64,000 bases of DNA from Blastomussa wellsi (GCA_947652115.1 OX393565.1:21343435-21407434), one strand, 5' to 3'; shown: positions 11,451 to 23,008, counted from the first letter of the stretch. Notes: generated by a model from the letters alone, not told the origin. Translations and numbers: made by a program.

Positions 11451-11730
11451 GATAAAGATACTCTCTTGAGATACTCCACCATTCGCGCTCAAATATTGCC
11501 TGGAACACGCGTGATGACCGACATGTGTAAAGCTTACGATTGCCTCAATGACGAGGGTTATAGTCGCCTCATAGTTAACCACAGCCTAAACTTCATAGAG
11601 CCAGACACAGGTGCGCACACACAGTGCATTGAAAATACATGGTGGGGAATAAAGATCTCTTCGAAAGCTACCTAAAGGAGTGGTTGTGGCGTAAGCACTA
11701 TGGAGAGGATCCTTTTGCGTATCAAGAAAT
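11451..11730 (+). pseudogene. Merlin / ISXO2-like DDE transposase relic
   Basis: The frame from 11451 reads DKDTLLRYSTIRAQILPGTR, MTDMCKAYDCLNDEGYSRL, VNHSLNFIEPDTGAHTQ and IENTWWGIK, the signature core of IS1595/ISXO2-type transposases (SDxWxAY block and the NHS-NF-P-TGAHT-IE-TW block). A frame change near 11655 leads to LFESYLKEWLWRKHYGEDPF, the normal next block. The upstream part with the first catalytic aspartate is missing. It is a dead fragment nested in the 5.9-kb element. Confidence 0.7.
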
Positions 11731-12232
11731 GGTCCATTGTTGTGGCTCAACTTTTATCTCACCTTTCCCCATCAGCCTTAAACAATAGTCCTTTTGTTCT
11801 TGAGAGCGCAGAGGGACTTAAGCCGAAGCTAAGCGAAAAAGTTCGCGACTGATCGGAATAGTGTCGGCTGTGACAAATGAGCTTCACTGGGGGAGTGGGT
11901 AGCGTAAATTTGCACTGTTCAGTGTGCGCGTCGGCCGTGACAATTACACTGCAGTGGGGGAGTGGGTAGCGTAAATTTGCATATACCAACACGGGGCGAG
12001 TAAGTAAAAAGCTAGTGGGGTGAGGGAAGATCGTGAAAAGAAGAGCTGTTTCCTGACACAACCTTGGCTACTTTTGACTGATACAAATCATTTGATCTTT
12101 TTCAGCCGCCCCCCTTAAAATCAAACACTCTGTTCGTAAAAGCGTTTTTCCATACGCGCTCTACCATTATCTATAATGAGACCAAATCAATTTGCCTGCT
12201 TTGGTCACAGTAAAGTCACTAAAATGTCTTTA

Positions 12233-12395
12233 CAATAGACCAATTTCGATATTTTAAAATTCAGCCAAAAACAATAGACCTCAGAACGAGGCTCCGGGGT
12301 ATAAATTATAGAGTTTGTGGGATTTATTCCCCGGAGCCTCGCAGTGATGTCTATTGTATTAGGCTGAATATTAAAATATCGAAATTGGTCTATTG
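12233..12395. mobile_element. Palindromic MITE
   Basis: Inverted arms start CAATAGACCAATTTCGATAT and end with the complement. Second inner arms GAGGCTCCGGGG / CCCCGGAGCCTC surround a short centre. Non-coding. Confidence 0.7.
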
Positions 12396-12668
12396 GCGCG
12401 TCATCTAACTATGATCCTATACGGCATAAATTATGCAGTAAACCGGTCGCACACGTCCACGAAGCACGGATTGTAACTGAAAAACTTCTACCCAGATATC
12501 AAAGTAAGTTTTAGGCGTTGCGTTTGAAGCGTCTTCAATATCTTCGCGGCATTTATCAACACTGCGCTTATTGAATGCAAACTGATTTCTATTTCACAAG
12601 TCAATCCACGCGGTTTTGTATGACAATTTATCAACAATCAATTCTCGATCATACACTCGCGCGCCGCA

Positions 12669-12690
12669 ACACACACACACACACACACAC
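12669..12690. repeat. (CA)n microsatellite
   Basis: Eleven uninterrupted CA dinucleotides. Confidence 0.9.
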
Positions 12691-13274
12691 GAAAAAAAAG
12701 ATATCCATGACTGGCAAGTATTAATTCTTTCGGCAAACTTATCTTGTATATACAAGCGTTTTTAGCTTAAGTCTTTACAATTGTCTGCTTAAAAATTCCT
12801 TGCAAATTAGCGCGTTATTACCGCATTGTCCCTCGGGTTTTGTCAACGAATACCGCTAAACGGTTTAAAAACTCCTCTTCTGCGCCACAAGACTGAAAAA
12901 CACACCCACGGAAAAAAAATTTCATAGTATAAGTTGCAAGTTTTAATTTAACTGTTTACAATAATCCGCTCTTTAAAAACTCTATTGTCCATCGGGTTTG
13001 TTCAATTAAATACTATATTAACATTGATAAAAGCAGTCTCGTTTAAAATCAACTATTTACACAAGAATACAGCTACACGAGCCCGATAACGAAAAATGGT
13101 CAAGAACCTATGAAGGCGGACATTACAGAGCAGTGATTAACATCGGTTGTTCTCACTGTTTATATCCAATACGGGGAGAAAGCAAAGCAAAATGTACAGC
13201 AAATCTTACAGCAAATTGATATGAAAATGAAAAGAAAATTTATAGGGAAGTCGAATGAAATAAAAATAATGTCA

Positions 13275-14120
13275 CTACTGCTCAGGAACAGGGGGGAGCG
13301 GTCCCAAGATTTCTCTTAACGGTATGGCTTCACGTGCGCCGGCTTGTTCCTTCCTTCCCCTGATCCTGAGCCAGCAAAAGTAAGAAAAAACTGAAGACAA
13401 AAGGAACGCAACCGAAAAGCAAATAATTGCAAAAGCAAATGTCATAGCAAAAAAAAATTTCGGTAAAAAGTTTACGACAAAAAAAATAAAACGTGAATCA
13501 ATGTCTTTTGCGGTGGTTTGTGCTTGCTTGGACGGCTTAGTCAATGGCGGCGTAGTTGTTGATTTCTTGTGCGGAGTTGGCGTGGTCTGCGATGGCGTGG
13601 TCTGCAATGGCGTGGTCTGCGATGGCGTGGTCGGTGATGGCGCGGTCGTTGATAGCTTGAAAGAGTGAAGAGTTGAAGGTGATACGGTAGTTGGAAAGGA
13701 CGGTTTGATGCAAAGACTTGGGTGGCGAGGAAATAAGGAACAATTGAGGTGCTTTGGCCATGGTAGATTTGCGAGAATGAAGTATGGATAGCAGCTTTCG
13801 TAGACATATGTGCATAGTGATCGGCATGGTTGAAGGGCTTCTAGGTCTTGAGGGAGGGGAGAGCAGAACGGTAAATGGGAAGTGCAGATAAACAGTTGTG
13901 CGAATTTAGAGCAACCAATGTTGATCAATGCTCTGTAATGTTCCAGCTGCAGCAAGCCTTGTTCTTCCCTTGTTAGGGGCGTTGTGTATGTCGTATTCAG
14001 TACATCCTTGCACAAGGGCAATTCCACTGAGGTGCATGAACTTTGGACAACTCCGCCACTGCTTGGTACCGGGAAAAAAGCCACGAAGGCTATGCACAAA
14101 GAAAGCATCGTCATGAACAT
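13275..14120 (-). CDS. Frizzled-CRD single-pass membrane protein, intronless
   Basis: 281 residues from the ATG at 14120 (the open frame reaches 14126 only through a GTG). Residues 1-24 form a signal peptide (MLSLCIAFVAFF). Residues about 29-138 form a Frizzled cysteine-rich domain: C29 and C37 (CTSVELPLC), then CSKFAQLFICTSHLPFC, PCRSLCTYVYESCYPYF, and WPKHLNCSLFPRHPSLCI, matching the ten-cysteine spacing and the WP...LxC..FP motif. A Ser/Thr/Pro linker with short TTPSQ repeats follows, then a strongly hydrophobic segment at about 205-250 and a short basic tail. There are no seven helices, so it is not a Frizzled receptor. It is probably a cell-surface or shed Wnt-binding-type protein. Being intronless and lying inside a TTAA-bounded element suggests retro- or transposon capture. 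Confidence 0.8.
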   Translation of the reverse strand: MFMTMLSLCIAFVAFFPVPSSGGVVQSSCTSVELPLCKDVLNTTYTTPLTREEQGLLQLEHYRALINIGCSKFAQLFICTSHLPFCSPLPQDLEALQPCRSLCTYVYESCYPYFILANLPWPKHLNCSLFPRHPSLCIKPSFPTTVSPSTLHSFKLSTTAPSPTTPSQTTPLQTTPSQTTPTPHKKSTTTPPLTKPSKQAQTTAKDIDSRFIFFVVNFLPKFFFAMTFAFAIICFSVAFLLSSVFSYFCWLRIRGRKEQAGAREAIPLREILGPLPPVPEQ

Positions 14121-14520
14121 GTTCACTCGAACTAAAAACTGATCGAAATGCGAACTGTCTTCTGTTCAACAAATTCTTAAATTAACGCAAGGTTGCACCT
14201 TTACTGATTAACCAATAGAAAACTGAGAAATCCACCAGAGAAACGGGAGTATAAAAAGCCCATTCACTGCCAAGAAGCGATCTTTGTGCCAAGAAGCGAT
14301 CGTGAAGTCCGAAAGGACGCATAAGAGTTGAAAGTACTACTGTATGCATCGTTCGTGATCTGCTGACTGACTGACTGATTGATTGATTGATTGATGGTGG
14401 ATGGATTCATTTCGCTGAGAGCTCCGACTACGAATACGTACAGGAATTAGACCTGTCTTCTCTACTCACGTAATCAAAACAACGGAAAACAACGACAAAA
14501 TATAACGAGAAAGGTAAGCA
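14121..14520 (+). promoter_or_regulatory. Possible plus-strand promoter and first exon
   Basis: TATAAAAAG occurs at about 14250, a (TGAC)n/(GATT)n tract at about 14363-14396, and an AAAG followed by GTAAGC donor at about 14513. This would fit a TATA promoter, a ~235-bp non-coding exon and a donor. No downstream coding exon could be identified, so it stays tentative. Confidence 0.25.
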
Positions 14521-16011
14521 AAACATTTATTCTTTATTTTGTATCATTAAATAAAATACTTGATGACCCAAACAACATTTGAAAGCTAACCCCAAGGCCT
14601 AAATCACTATTTTAAACCATTTCTACATGCGTATTTAATTTTAAAACATCGTGAAATCGCCCCAAAATTTTACATTTCCTTTTGATTTTCCGTATTTTAG
14701 AAGCTAAATTTTAAAAATTTTCTACGTCTAAATTTATTTAACCTATTTTTCACGCGATTCAAGACAAATTTCGTTAAATTTTTCTAAGTTTAAAACTATT
14801 TTGGACTTAGAAAAAAAATGAAAAGTTAGTCGAACAAAGAAATGACTCAAACAAAGAGCGTAAGCCCCAAAGGGTCTCTATTGTTCCGGCTATTGTTTTC
14901 AATAAACAAAGAACTGCATGCATAATAAATGTATGGGGCTGTGCGGAAATCTTGCCTATGGGAGTTTCGATCAACGATGGAAGTGACTGGAAAAGATTTA
15001 TTGCATTATTGAAGCCTGGTCAGAGACTTGGTTGGAGGTAGGTGTTTCCCGCTCAAAGAACGTTCAAATTTCCCAGGATGCAATGCGGTCAGATTCCTGC
15101 TGGTTGGTTTCTTGGTCGACGTTGCTTACAAAAAGGAGCTATTTAAGCTCTTGCTTGACCTTTTTGACCGAAACTTTCATTTGAGTCAGAAGCAGAAGAG
15201 TTGCTTTGTAATGTTTTCCCTGCGATTAAATGACTGAGTTGAAGAAAGATGTGTTTAGACTGTTTGCTTGTGAGGTAAGATTTGCATGAATTTTTTTCAC
15301 TGTTTTGGAGCTGATGTGGTGTTTTGCTGCAATCTCCATTCTCTAACTTTCCTTAGAAAAAGTACAGTGCTTCCATCTATTTTCCTCTGTTGTTTTACTG
15401 CAAAACAAATGCTTCCGCACTAGAATTTCGTACACAAATAATAAGACCTAGCTCAAGGATTTTTTTTCTCAACCCTATGCAGTTTTGAATGTTCACACTT
15501 GCATGGAAAAGGTAAATGATAACACTTCTATTTTTCTATGCCTTCAACTTTTCTAGCTTTCCCTGGGCTCAGGCTGAAGGGCAATAAACCTTTTATGCAA
15601 TGAACTAAAATATTGCCTATCTGGTGAATTTTTCTTGCACAACAGGCAAAACACTAATGCTGGTTATTGGCCAAAAATGCCTGATTTTGTAAATTTCAAC
15701 TTTTCAGATTTTTTTCTCTGCGAATAATCAACGCCAGCCGACCATTTTAGGTCATTGCATAGACCACTGTAAACTTAATCCGTAAAAAGTGATTCCTTGC
15801 CTGAGTGACTTAGTGTTTTTCCTCAGTTATTGTCACAAGAAAAGTACCCTCTGAGACACCATACCAAAGCCTGTACTGTTACCATGGCAACAAGACACCC
15901 AAACATCATTGTGTTTGTCATCATTCATGGCAACTAGTGTCATGATGTTGATTCCGTCTAATTTTAAAGTTGCATTTTCAAGTCAAAGGTCTTTTTGACT
16001 ATCGAGCCACC
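14521..16011. other. Right arm of the 5.9-kb element, no gene seen
   Basis: AT-rich sequence including the 14917-14950 inverted partner of 10613-10646 and the right TIR. No convincing coding region. Confidence 0.4.
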
Positions 16012-16129
16012 TTAATTTGTGGGAGTTCGAAAGCCCGGTGTCAAATCATAATTCCCGAAAAACCGCAAACCGAAGGCGATGACAGGAACTTAACCGACCT
16101 ATGACGTCACTCCATAGCAACCGGACCGA

Positions 16130-16310
16130 ACGAATATTTGAACTTCCGGTTATCTCTGGCTCGTGATAGGACGACAGTGTTGACAGTTATATATTAACAA
16201 ATGATTAATTTATTACTAACCGAGCGTGAGGTCCACGGGGTTGTGGCAGTACGGACCGAGCGCAGCGTGATTTGATGCTGCGAGCAACTCAGAAAGGACA
16301 ACGATTTTGA
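16130..16310. repeat. Interspersed repeat fragment
   Basis: Contains the paired motifs AACCGAGCGTGAGGTCC and GGACCGAGCGCAGCG, which I regard as a common cnidarian interspersed repeat. Ends were not resolved. Confidence 0.3.
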
Positions 16311-16627
16311 ATTTTTTTTTTAAATTAGAGTATTTATATACGTTTTCTTTCCGCAGTTGTAGTTGCACATTTCAATTTTCCAACTTTGGTATAAAATATA
16401 CGCGGCTTAGGGCCGTTTCTATGGCAACGGTCCGACTGGCAAAATCCCTGCCAAGAAAGAACGAATCAAAACGCTTAGATATTCCTTGCCATACAATAAT
16501 ACAATTTATTCTATCTGGGAGCTTGCGAGTTTTCGTAAACTGGCAAATGGGAAAGCCCAGAACTTGCTGAGACACAGAGCTCCTTGTCGAACATAGTGAG
16601 CAGTTCACGGCGTCAGACCGATGTTAC

Positions 16628-16851
16628 AGTCTTTCCCGTAAAACCGTGAACACCAGAAATGTTTATGGAATGTTATTGTGTTACAAAGAAAAAGCCAATC
16701 AGGTGTGAGAAAACTAAACCGCAAACAGCAACGGTCATTAGTTTGTGGTTTTGAAGTTTGTTCGCGTGTCCTGAACTTTGCTGCGATTGGTCACTACACA
16801 ATAAACATTCCAGAAATTTTTTCTGGTGTTCACGGTTTTACGGGAAAGACT
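16628..16851. mobile_element. MITE with about 50-bp inverted ends
   Basis: Left end AGTCTTTCCCGTAAAACCGT, followed by GAACACCAGAAA; the right end is the complement. TTA on the left and TAA on the right flank it but are not identical, so no target duplication is claimed. Confidence 0.65.
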
Positions 16852-17247
16852 CTAATGGACTGACGATAGAAAAAGTAATTACCAAAAAGCTTCCCTTTTG
16901 CATTACTACGCTCCGGTGATATTTTTAATTTTAAAAATCTCGCGCTTTATAATTGGCAAGAATGCACCATGCCGATTATTGCGCCTCAATTTTCAAAATA
17001 AGTCAGGTCGAGCATGGCGAAATTTTGGAGTTTAACATCACGCGTTATGGTGCGGTCAGATCTTCCAGGTTTCGATTCCTTTTAATTACGCGTTGGCCCG
17101 TGTTGTATGCATATCAGAACAATTCACCAGTCCAAAAACGTGGTCTATAGAGATCACTTTTCAGTATTATTGTTATCCTCTATTGAAATTGTGGAAATTG
17201 CTGCCTCCTTTCTGCTGTTCATTGATAATATACAATGAAGATGGATA

Positions 17248-17249
<2 letters not shown>

Positions 17250-17284
<35 letters not shown>
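17250..17284. repeat. (GAT)n microsatellite
   Basis: About 12 uninterrupted trinucleotide units. Open frames across it are artefacts. Confidence 0.9.
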
Positions 17285-17285
<1 letters not shown>

Positions 17286-19116
17286 AATGATACGGATAGT
17301 GAATGAAAATGATAATGATTTCAATAGTGATAATGACAACGAGTTTTGCATTTTCAGCAAAACAAAAAATCTTGCATCAACAGGTTCGATCAAGGATGGC
17401 AACGAACTGGAGGGCTGCAGTATCCGTGTATTTGTCCATAAACGCGTAATAAAAGGGACTTGGCCAATATCCCGCCGTCTTCTCGCTCTTGGCCAATAAC
17501 CCATAAATGTTTCACTTTTTTAGATAAGCTAGAGGGCCTCGATTCCTATTCTCATAATTGCAAATATATGTGGGATGGATTCGGCCAATGGACAAGTGAT
17601 CGGTGGAGACCACATATTGACGGTTTGAGCTGATTTGCTAAAGTATTGAACTTATTACCAGTAGCCCAGCTAGGACGTGCCACATAATCCTTAGTACAGT
17701 CCGTCTGCGTAACGGCTCCCAAAAGCTTGTTCCGGAGTGCTTACCATTTGAACGGAATTTTCCGTGGAATTTTTTTGGCAAATGGAACTGCGCTATTCCT
17801 CACCAAGGAAATGGATCGGACTGAGCCGTACCATTTAGTCCAAAGTTGGATAACAACAAACATGTCGACCGGACTTGTTGTAATGCTGTTTTTCTACAGC
17901 ATCCACATTAATTTCAGTCTTAATGAAACTTCTCTCTATACTTATTAAACCATTGTTTTCTTTGAAGCGTTCAACTAATGTATCCTTCTAAACTTCCAGA
18001 ATTAACTGGATTGAAGTCTTATGAAGTAATTTACACAAAAACTTACTACAGTTTTGAGGGGTTAAAAGAACTCAACTTTAAAATCTTTTGTTTTACCTTT
18101 CTCTTTTTAATGTTTTTTACAGCCTACAACCATCAAATACACCAGTTGAACAGTACAAATGCTAATAAACAGCTAAAATGAATGACAGAGTTCTTCAGAG
18201 TGGACTGGGCATTAGCAGTTTCAATGGCGTTTTTCCCAAAATCTACCCGTATGACCATAACTCAGAATTTTACAAATTTAAACTCAGCATTAATTAAACA
18301 TTCATGCAAAGTTAAATAAAAATCTGCATGACAGATTTTTCACAAAATAGGAAAAGTAGCTCAAATCTGTATTACAGTTTTTATTAAATTTTGGCTGTAG
18401 ACGTGAATCATCCACATAAATAAATTGTGAAAGTTTCATGGACGAGAATTGAATTGCGCATGCCCTTAAAATTTTGCGCGCTCTCGTGTGACCCAATGCG
18501 TCGCGTGCGTTCAAGAAAGGCAAAATAAGAACTTCAAGTTGGTTGTTTATCAAACTTTCTTATCATATTTTACCTGTCCGAGGTTTAAGAACATGTTTGC
18601 TGGTTTAAAGTGATAAAACTGTTGAAACTTGTTTTGTGCCTTTTCAGAGTTGCTAACGCAATTTTCGTCCGCGCGAGCAATATCAGTAGCTTAAAGTTAG
18701 TGATAAGCTCTGTAAACAAGTCGAAACAAGTCTCATTGTAACCATAACTGTCATTAAAAGAGGCTTCCTGTCTTCAAGACTGAAATCGATCCCAGATTAG
18801 TTTAAGTCACTATATTAAGTGTATATTTATTTATTCTTTTTAACTGGACCAATAAAAGCGTATTTTTAACCATGACAGATTCTGTTGTTTGCTTACACCA
18901 GTAGTTTACCTCCAGGAGTTTGATAACATGCCGGATCGATGTCTTAAATCCGTTTGTAATTTTCTTTTTTTCTTTACACAAGGACACAGCATTATTTGTT
19001 TCTTTTTCTAACCGTCTCCATATAGCGAGACTGCACCATTCTTACGAGATTTCATATCTGAATTGAATAACAATGTAATAAATTAAATATATTGGTGTAG
19101 GTGGACCAATACTAAG
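17285..19116. other. Gene-free stretch 3' of the GPCR
   Basis: AT-rich, no coding region or terminal-repeat element recognised. It may include the 3' UTR of the GPCR on the minus strand near 19.0-19.1 kb. Confidence 0.4.
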
Positions 19117-20064
19117 CTAAGTCGAAGACCAAAAGAGTATTTGTCTGATTGTATCCTTCACTGCCCGTCTCACTTCCTTAATCTTCCAACAATAAAGAAT
19201 CGGGTTCAAGGATGAATTTGCAAACACTAAGGTGGCGGTAAACTGCCTAGCCATAACAGCATATGTAGATATTCCGAAATGAGTGAGAAGAGCTTCCGCC
19301 ACACCATGTGGAAGGTAACAAATGATCAATGCCAGCTGAACCCACAGCGCACTGTACACCGCGTTTTTGTATCGCGCTATGTTGATTGGAATTGCTTGTC
19401 TCGGTTGTTGTTGCTGTTGTTGACTATTGTCGTGTACATGCGCTTGATGGCGATGAAGGGTGTGAAAAATCTTGGTGTAGGAGAGGATTGAGATCGCTAA
19501 GCAAAGCGATACTATTATATAGCCATAAGACAACGTTACCAGATAATTCGAAAAGTACATTGCTGCAGCGAAAATGGACATGGCCCAAAAGGTAATTATG
19601 ACCGCAAACGTTCGATTTAGGGTTACAATGTACCTGTATCGCAAACCCAGCAGAAGGGCGAGCAGTCTGTCCACGCTTATTGCAGACAGGGTCGGTAAAG
19701 ACACCCCACACAAAATATATCCTGCTATAAGACTGGAGGCAAAGGTATGGCGGCAAGCATTCCATTGTTCGTTCAGTAGACTAATCTGGTATGCAGCATA
19801 AATGGGTTGTGCGACAAAACCAACGCAGAGATCAGTTATTGCCAGACAGCGAAGCAAGAGTTTGGAAGGCGGATGAAGTGAAGACTCTTTATGAAGAGCA
19901 ACAAGGATCAGAATATTTCCCAGAATTGCAGAAATGGACAGAAAAATGTTCACCACGGAAAGAAAAGACAGCAGGTGAGGTATAGCAACTGTTGCAGCTG
20001 CTGAACATATCAGTTGGTCCAACGGCTTTTGCGTTTCATCTCCAGAAACGTTTGATGTTGACAT
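19117..20064 (-). CDS. Class A (rhodopsin-like) G-protein-coupled receptor
   Basis: 315 residues from the ATG at 20064. The frame extends upstream only through a GTG, and a TTACTTGCAG acceptor-like sequence just before GCAATG suggests a 5' UTR intron. Seven hydrophobic segments are visible. Class A landmarks: N50 in GN of TM1, LAITD (D78) in TM2, C104 before TM3, DRL at 132-134 in place of DRY, and NPILY at 287-291 in TM7 followed by a short basic helix-8-like tail. N5 is a glycosylation site (NVS). A polyglutamine run lies in the third intracellular loop. Ligand unknown; overall style is like the large amine/adenosine/melanocortin-like orphan families of cnidarians. The single coding exon is typical of these expansions. 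Confidence 0.88.
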   Translation of the reverse strand: MSTSNVSGDETQKPLDQLICSAAATVAIPHLLSFLSVVNIFLSISAILGNILILVALHKESSLHPPSKLLLRCLAITDLCVGFVAQPIYAAYQISLLNEQWNACRHTFASSLIAGYILCGVSLPTLSAISVDRLLALLLGLRYRYIVTLNRTFAVIITFWAMSIFAAAMYFSNYLVTLSYGYIIVSLCLAISILSYTKIFHTLHRHQAHVHDNSQQQQQQPRQAIPINIARYKNAVYSALWVQLALIICYLPHGVAEALLTHFGISTYAVMARQFTATLVFANSSLNPILYCWKIKEVRRAVKDTIRQILFWSST

Positions 20065-21214
20065 TGCCTGCAAGTAACAAGACACATTCTGAAAGGTTTA
20101 GCCTAATTTTTTAGCCTAATGTTAGTCTATTCCAGTCCTTGAAGTTCCCCATCCTAAGCCATCTTGGTTTATGATTAGTTTATGGTTACCTTTTTGGTGC
20201 TTTTCTACCTCAGTGAACTATTATTTCAATGAAGGAAATTCTAAACATTTGTAAAAATGACTTACTCTCTTTTGACTAAGCCACTTTTTACCTCTTGGAA
20301 TCAATGAAAAGACGGAATCACACGTATATGTATGTATACATTGCCTCGTATGTGCGTTGCTTTATGTGTCTTTTGTCAGTGAAGTCTTTTTTCTCACTTG
20401 AGTACCTCAAATAATGTCAAAGATAAAAACATGGCAAACATTTATAGAAAACTGTTTATAGAAAAGCAATAAGATAGAAGACACATCAGTTTCACCGGTT
20501 TTTACAAAATTTTAAACGAAATAAAAATCGATTTCATCTCCTCCATTAGAAATAATCATTTTGCTGTTCTCGAAATTTGGTAACACGAAGCAAAAGTTAG
20601 CTGAACGTCTTGTTTTTCCTTTGGACAACGTTATTGACGAAATTGCTTTTAGTTTCACCTGTTTTATGCGAAAATAAGCTAAGTAAATTTACACAATGAG
20701 ATTGAATTTTATGGTGATATACAGCGCAAAATTAATTTTCCAAAACAGTCCACCGCGAGGACAAAAATTGCCCATGCGTTGATACTGATTGAAATCTATT
20801 TAATCCGTTACGGTAGGCATCAGATAAAACTTAGTCCGTCAAGAAACAGGCTAATAACGCAACAGGACGTGATTACATCTGCCATCTTAAAAATCGGTAT
20901 TTTATGGTTGAAAACAGCAAAAGTAAATAAAAACAATGATGCGATTAAACAATACGTGCGTATTTGAACAGGACTTATAACTTTGGCAAACATAATTATG
21001 AAATAACTAGCAGAGCTGCGCGATCGAATCATCAGACGTAAACGTATACTATTTAGTAGAAACTCAGCTTTATTTTATTGGAAATGGCTCTCTCACTGTT
21101 TTCTATTCGCCGATAGAAAACGATCGCGCGCGCGTTGCACGATTTTTCTTGATGTTAAAAGTACATAAAATGGTAGGTTTTGGAACACAAACCTTTTGGA
21201 GTTTCTACTAAAAC
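20065..21214. other. Upstream region of the GPCR with repeat fragments
   Basis: Positions 20120-20240 hold a diverged copy of the repeat seen at 55614-56240 and 62955-63115 (CTTTTTGGTGCTTTTCTACC then AACTATTATTT). No gene recognised. Confidence 0.4.
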
Positions 21215-21312
21215 AATTAGACTACTCACCCTCGTTTTCTATGAGCGACAGTCAACTCCGCTGCGCCTCGTTGACTATTCGCTCATAGAAAACTCGGACT
21301 CGTAGTCTAATT
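21215..21312. mobile_element. Short palindromic MITE
   Basis: Inverted arms AATTAGACTAC and CGTTTTCTATGAGCGA with complements on the right. The centre contains CTCCGCTGCGCCTCG, reminiscent of the centre of the 3447-3638 element. Confidence 0.6.
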
Positions 21313-21510
21313 ATCCATTATAAAATGACAGAGATACTACGCGCGCTCTTATGGGTGTGTTTAGATATGAGTATGTAAACTCCGTTGTGACGTTTTAGTT
21401 CCGAGTGTAATTTAAAGAAATATTTTATAAAAGCAATAGAAGGCAATTTCCGTGTTTACATAGCCGCATCTAAACACTCGGAGGTTTGCGCCTCGGGTTT
21501 GCATAACTGT
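21313..21510. mobile_element. MITE fragment, GTGTTTAGATATGAG family
   Basis: Shares GTGTTTAGAT(A/G)..GTATGT.AAC and CCGTGTTTACAT..CCTCATCTAAACA-type blocks with the reverse-oriented copy at 34944-35225. Non-coding. Confidence 0.5.
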
Positions 21511-21710
21511 TCAAAAGACATTGTTGTCGCGGGATTCGCTGGTTACAGTGGAGTGACATTTCGGGAGAATTTATTACTAACTAACAATTAAACATAATTA
21601 TTCAGTTTTTCCTCGAGTTTCCAGTCAGGTGGATTGTACGAATTCCGGGGCATGTTAGAATAAAGAGTGTCGGATTCTGAAGTAAACCGGAGATGTCGTT
21701 TTGATATTTT

Positions 21711-22062
21711 TTGGCAGAAAGGGTCATGGAGATGCGGCTTACCGAGCTCTGCATTCGTCTTTATATAAGGCTAATCGTCCTCGAAAATGTGAAGGAGAAG
21801 AAAATGGATTCCATTCAAATTTTGGAAGACCTGATAATAATTTACGACGGGGCAAATGGCAAGAAGAACGTGGAAATATCGAATAGAAATCAACAAGATA
21901 ATCGAAGCTACGGATAAAGAGATCTATTGCGATTTTCTTTCCTATTTCTCGCGGAAACCGTTGCCGCCCAAGAATGTTTTATCCGATGAACACGTCGAAT
22001 CTAACCAAGAGCAAGAGGAAATATATGTGGGCTGTTCCGAAAACGCTGAGAGCGGAGTGTGA
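21711..22062 (+). pseudogene. Unrecognised coding-like sequence with a frame change
   Basis: The first part (from the ATG at about 21726) reads MEMRLTELCIRLYIRLIVLE and on to KMDSIQILEDLIIIYDG. From about 21856 a different frame reads RTWKYRIEINKIIEATDKEI, YCDFLSYFSRKPLPPKN and a Glu-rich C-terminus ending at 22062, followed by several AATAAA motifs. Both halves look protein-like, and joining them needs a frame shift near 21850. It could be a short pseudogene or two exons with an unseen splice. No family recognised. Confidence 0.25.
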
Positions 22063-22904
22063 AAAAATAAATACAAAAATAAAATAAAATATAAGAATTA
22101 TTTCAAAGAATGTTAAATACATGAAATAACTGGGAAAAAATAAAATTAAGAATTAAAAACAAGAAAGAAATATTTGCACAGCTCTGCCTGAGGCGGACGG
22201 TTCAGATCCTGGTCATCTCATTCTCTAAAGGTCAACGTTCCGTTGTTCGCTTAATTGAAAGAAGTGGAGGATTTTATGCTATTTTTAGAGCAATTTAGTA
22301 GTATCATCACAGTTGTGGATCCTGACCTTGATCTAAGGGCGGGGTGGGAGGGAGGGGAAGTGGGGGAAATTAGGTGGGGAGGTATGTGCGACGCCGAATA
22401 CGTGGACCATCCCCAAAAATGGGGGGGAGGGGGCGGACCCCTCCCCTACATCCACCATTGCTTTATACCGTCGTTTTCCGTGCATTTAGTTAGGATTATG
22501 GGCAATTTTCTGCAAGATCCTTTGATAAATTACTGGTACAAAAGTTCAAAATAGATGGACAAGCAAATGGTATATGTGATCCTTTTGAATGTTTTTCAGG
22601 TTGGATTTCCATATCTAACAAACAAAAAGTCACGATTGATTTCATTGGGTTCAGATATGGCATCTGGCTTGAACAACCAGAGACAGTGGGTTGGGCAGCC
22701 ACTACCGGTAATCACCCCTACGTTACTGTGATTGTCTCATGTTTTATTAAAAACTAGCTATGGTAAATTGCATTTCCTGAATTTTGATTGGTCGAGAGGC
22801 AATGGTATATGAGCTCATATACCATTAACCTACCAAAAGGGTACGTGTACGCGTAAAAGAATGCATTTTTGCAATGTTTGTACAATATTTCTGGGGTGCT
22901 TTTA
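22063..22904. other. Gene-free stretch
   Basis: A/T-rich sequence followed by G-rich blocks (about 22340-22445). No gene recognised. Confidence 0.4.
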
Positions 22905-23008
22905 CAACCTCGTTCCCAGGGTCTCTCTCTTCCCGCCCCCTGGAGCGAGAGAGAAAGAGCTCTCTCGCCCCCAGGGGGCGGGACAGAGAGACCCTGGGAA
23001 CGAGGTTG
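22905..23008. mobile_element. 104-bp perfect-style palindrome
   Basis: The left arm CAACCTCGTTCCCAGGGTCT and the right arm AGACCCTGGGAACGAGGTTG are exact complements. The interior AGAGAGAAAGAGCTCTCTC is also symmetric. A partial copy lies near 4336-4355. Likely a very short fold-back repeat. Confidence 0.7.

Larger units (their letters stand above)
10138..16011. mobile_element. 5.9-kb TTAA-flanked inverted-repeat element carrying genes
   Basis: Outer ends are GGTGGCTCGATAGTCAA on the left and its exact complement on the right, each directly bordered by TTAA (10134-10137 and 16012-16015), as in piggyBac/Kolobok-type insertions. Further inside, a perfect 34-bp inverted pair occurs at 10613-10646 and 14917-14950, with weaker similarity around it (for example GACCAGGCTTCAA-like blocks), so the arms look long and indel-ridden. 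The body contains a Merlin transposase relic, a nested palindromic MITE, a tRNA-like retropseudogene and an intact Frizzled-CRD gene. No TTAA-type transposase is recognisable, so it would be non-autonomous. Alternative: two separate solo arms in opposite orientation. Confidence 0.55.

Noticed and set aside
13537..13827. Repetitive frames overlapping the Frizzled-CRD gene
   Set aside because: Shadow frames of its Thr/Pro/Gln repeat region.
17154..17504. Frames with poly-Met or poly-Ile
   Set aside because: Read through the GAT microsatellite.
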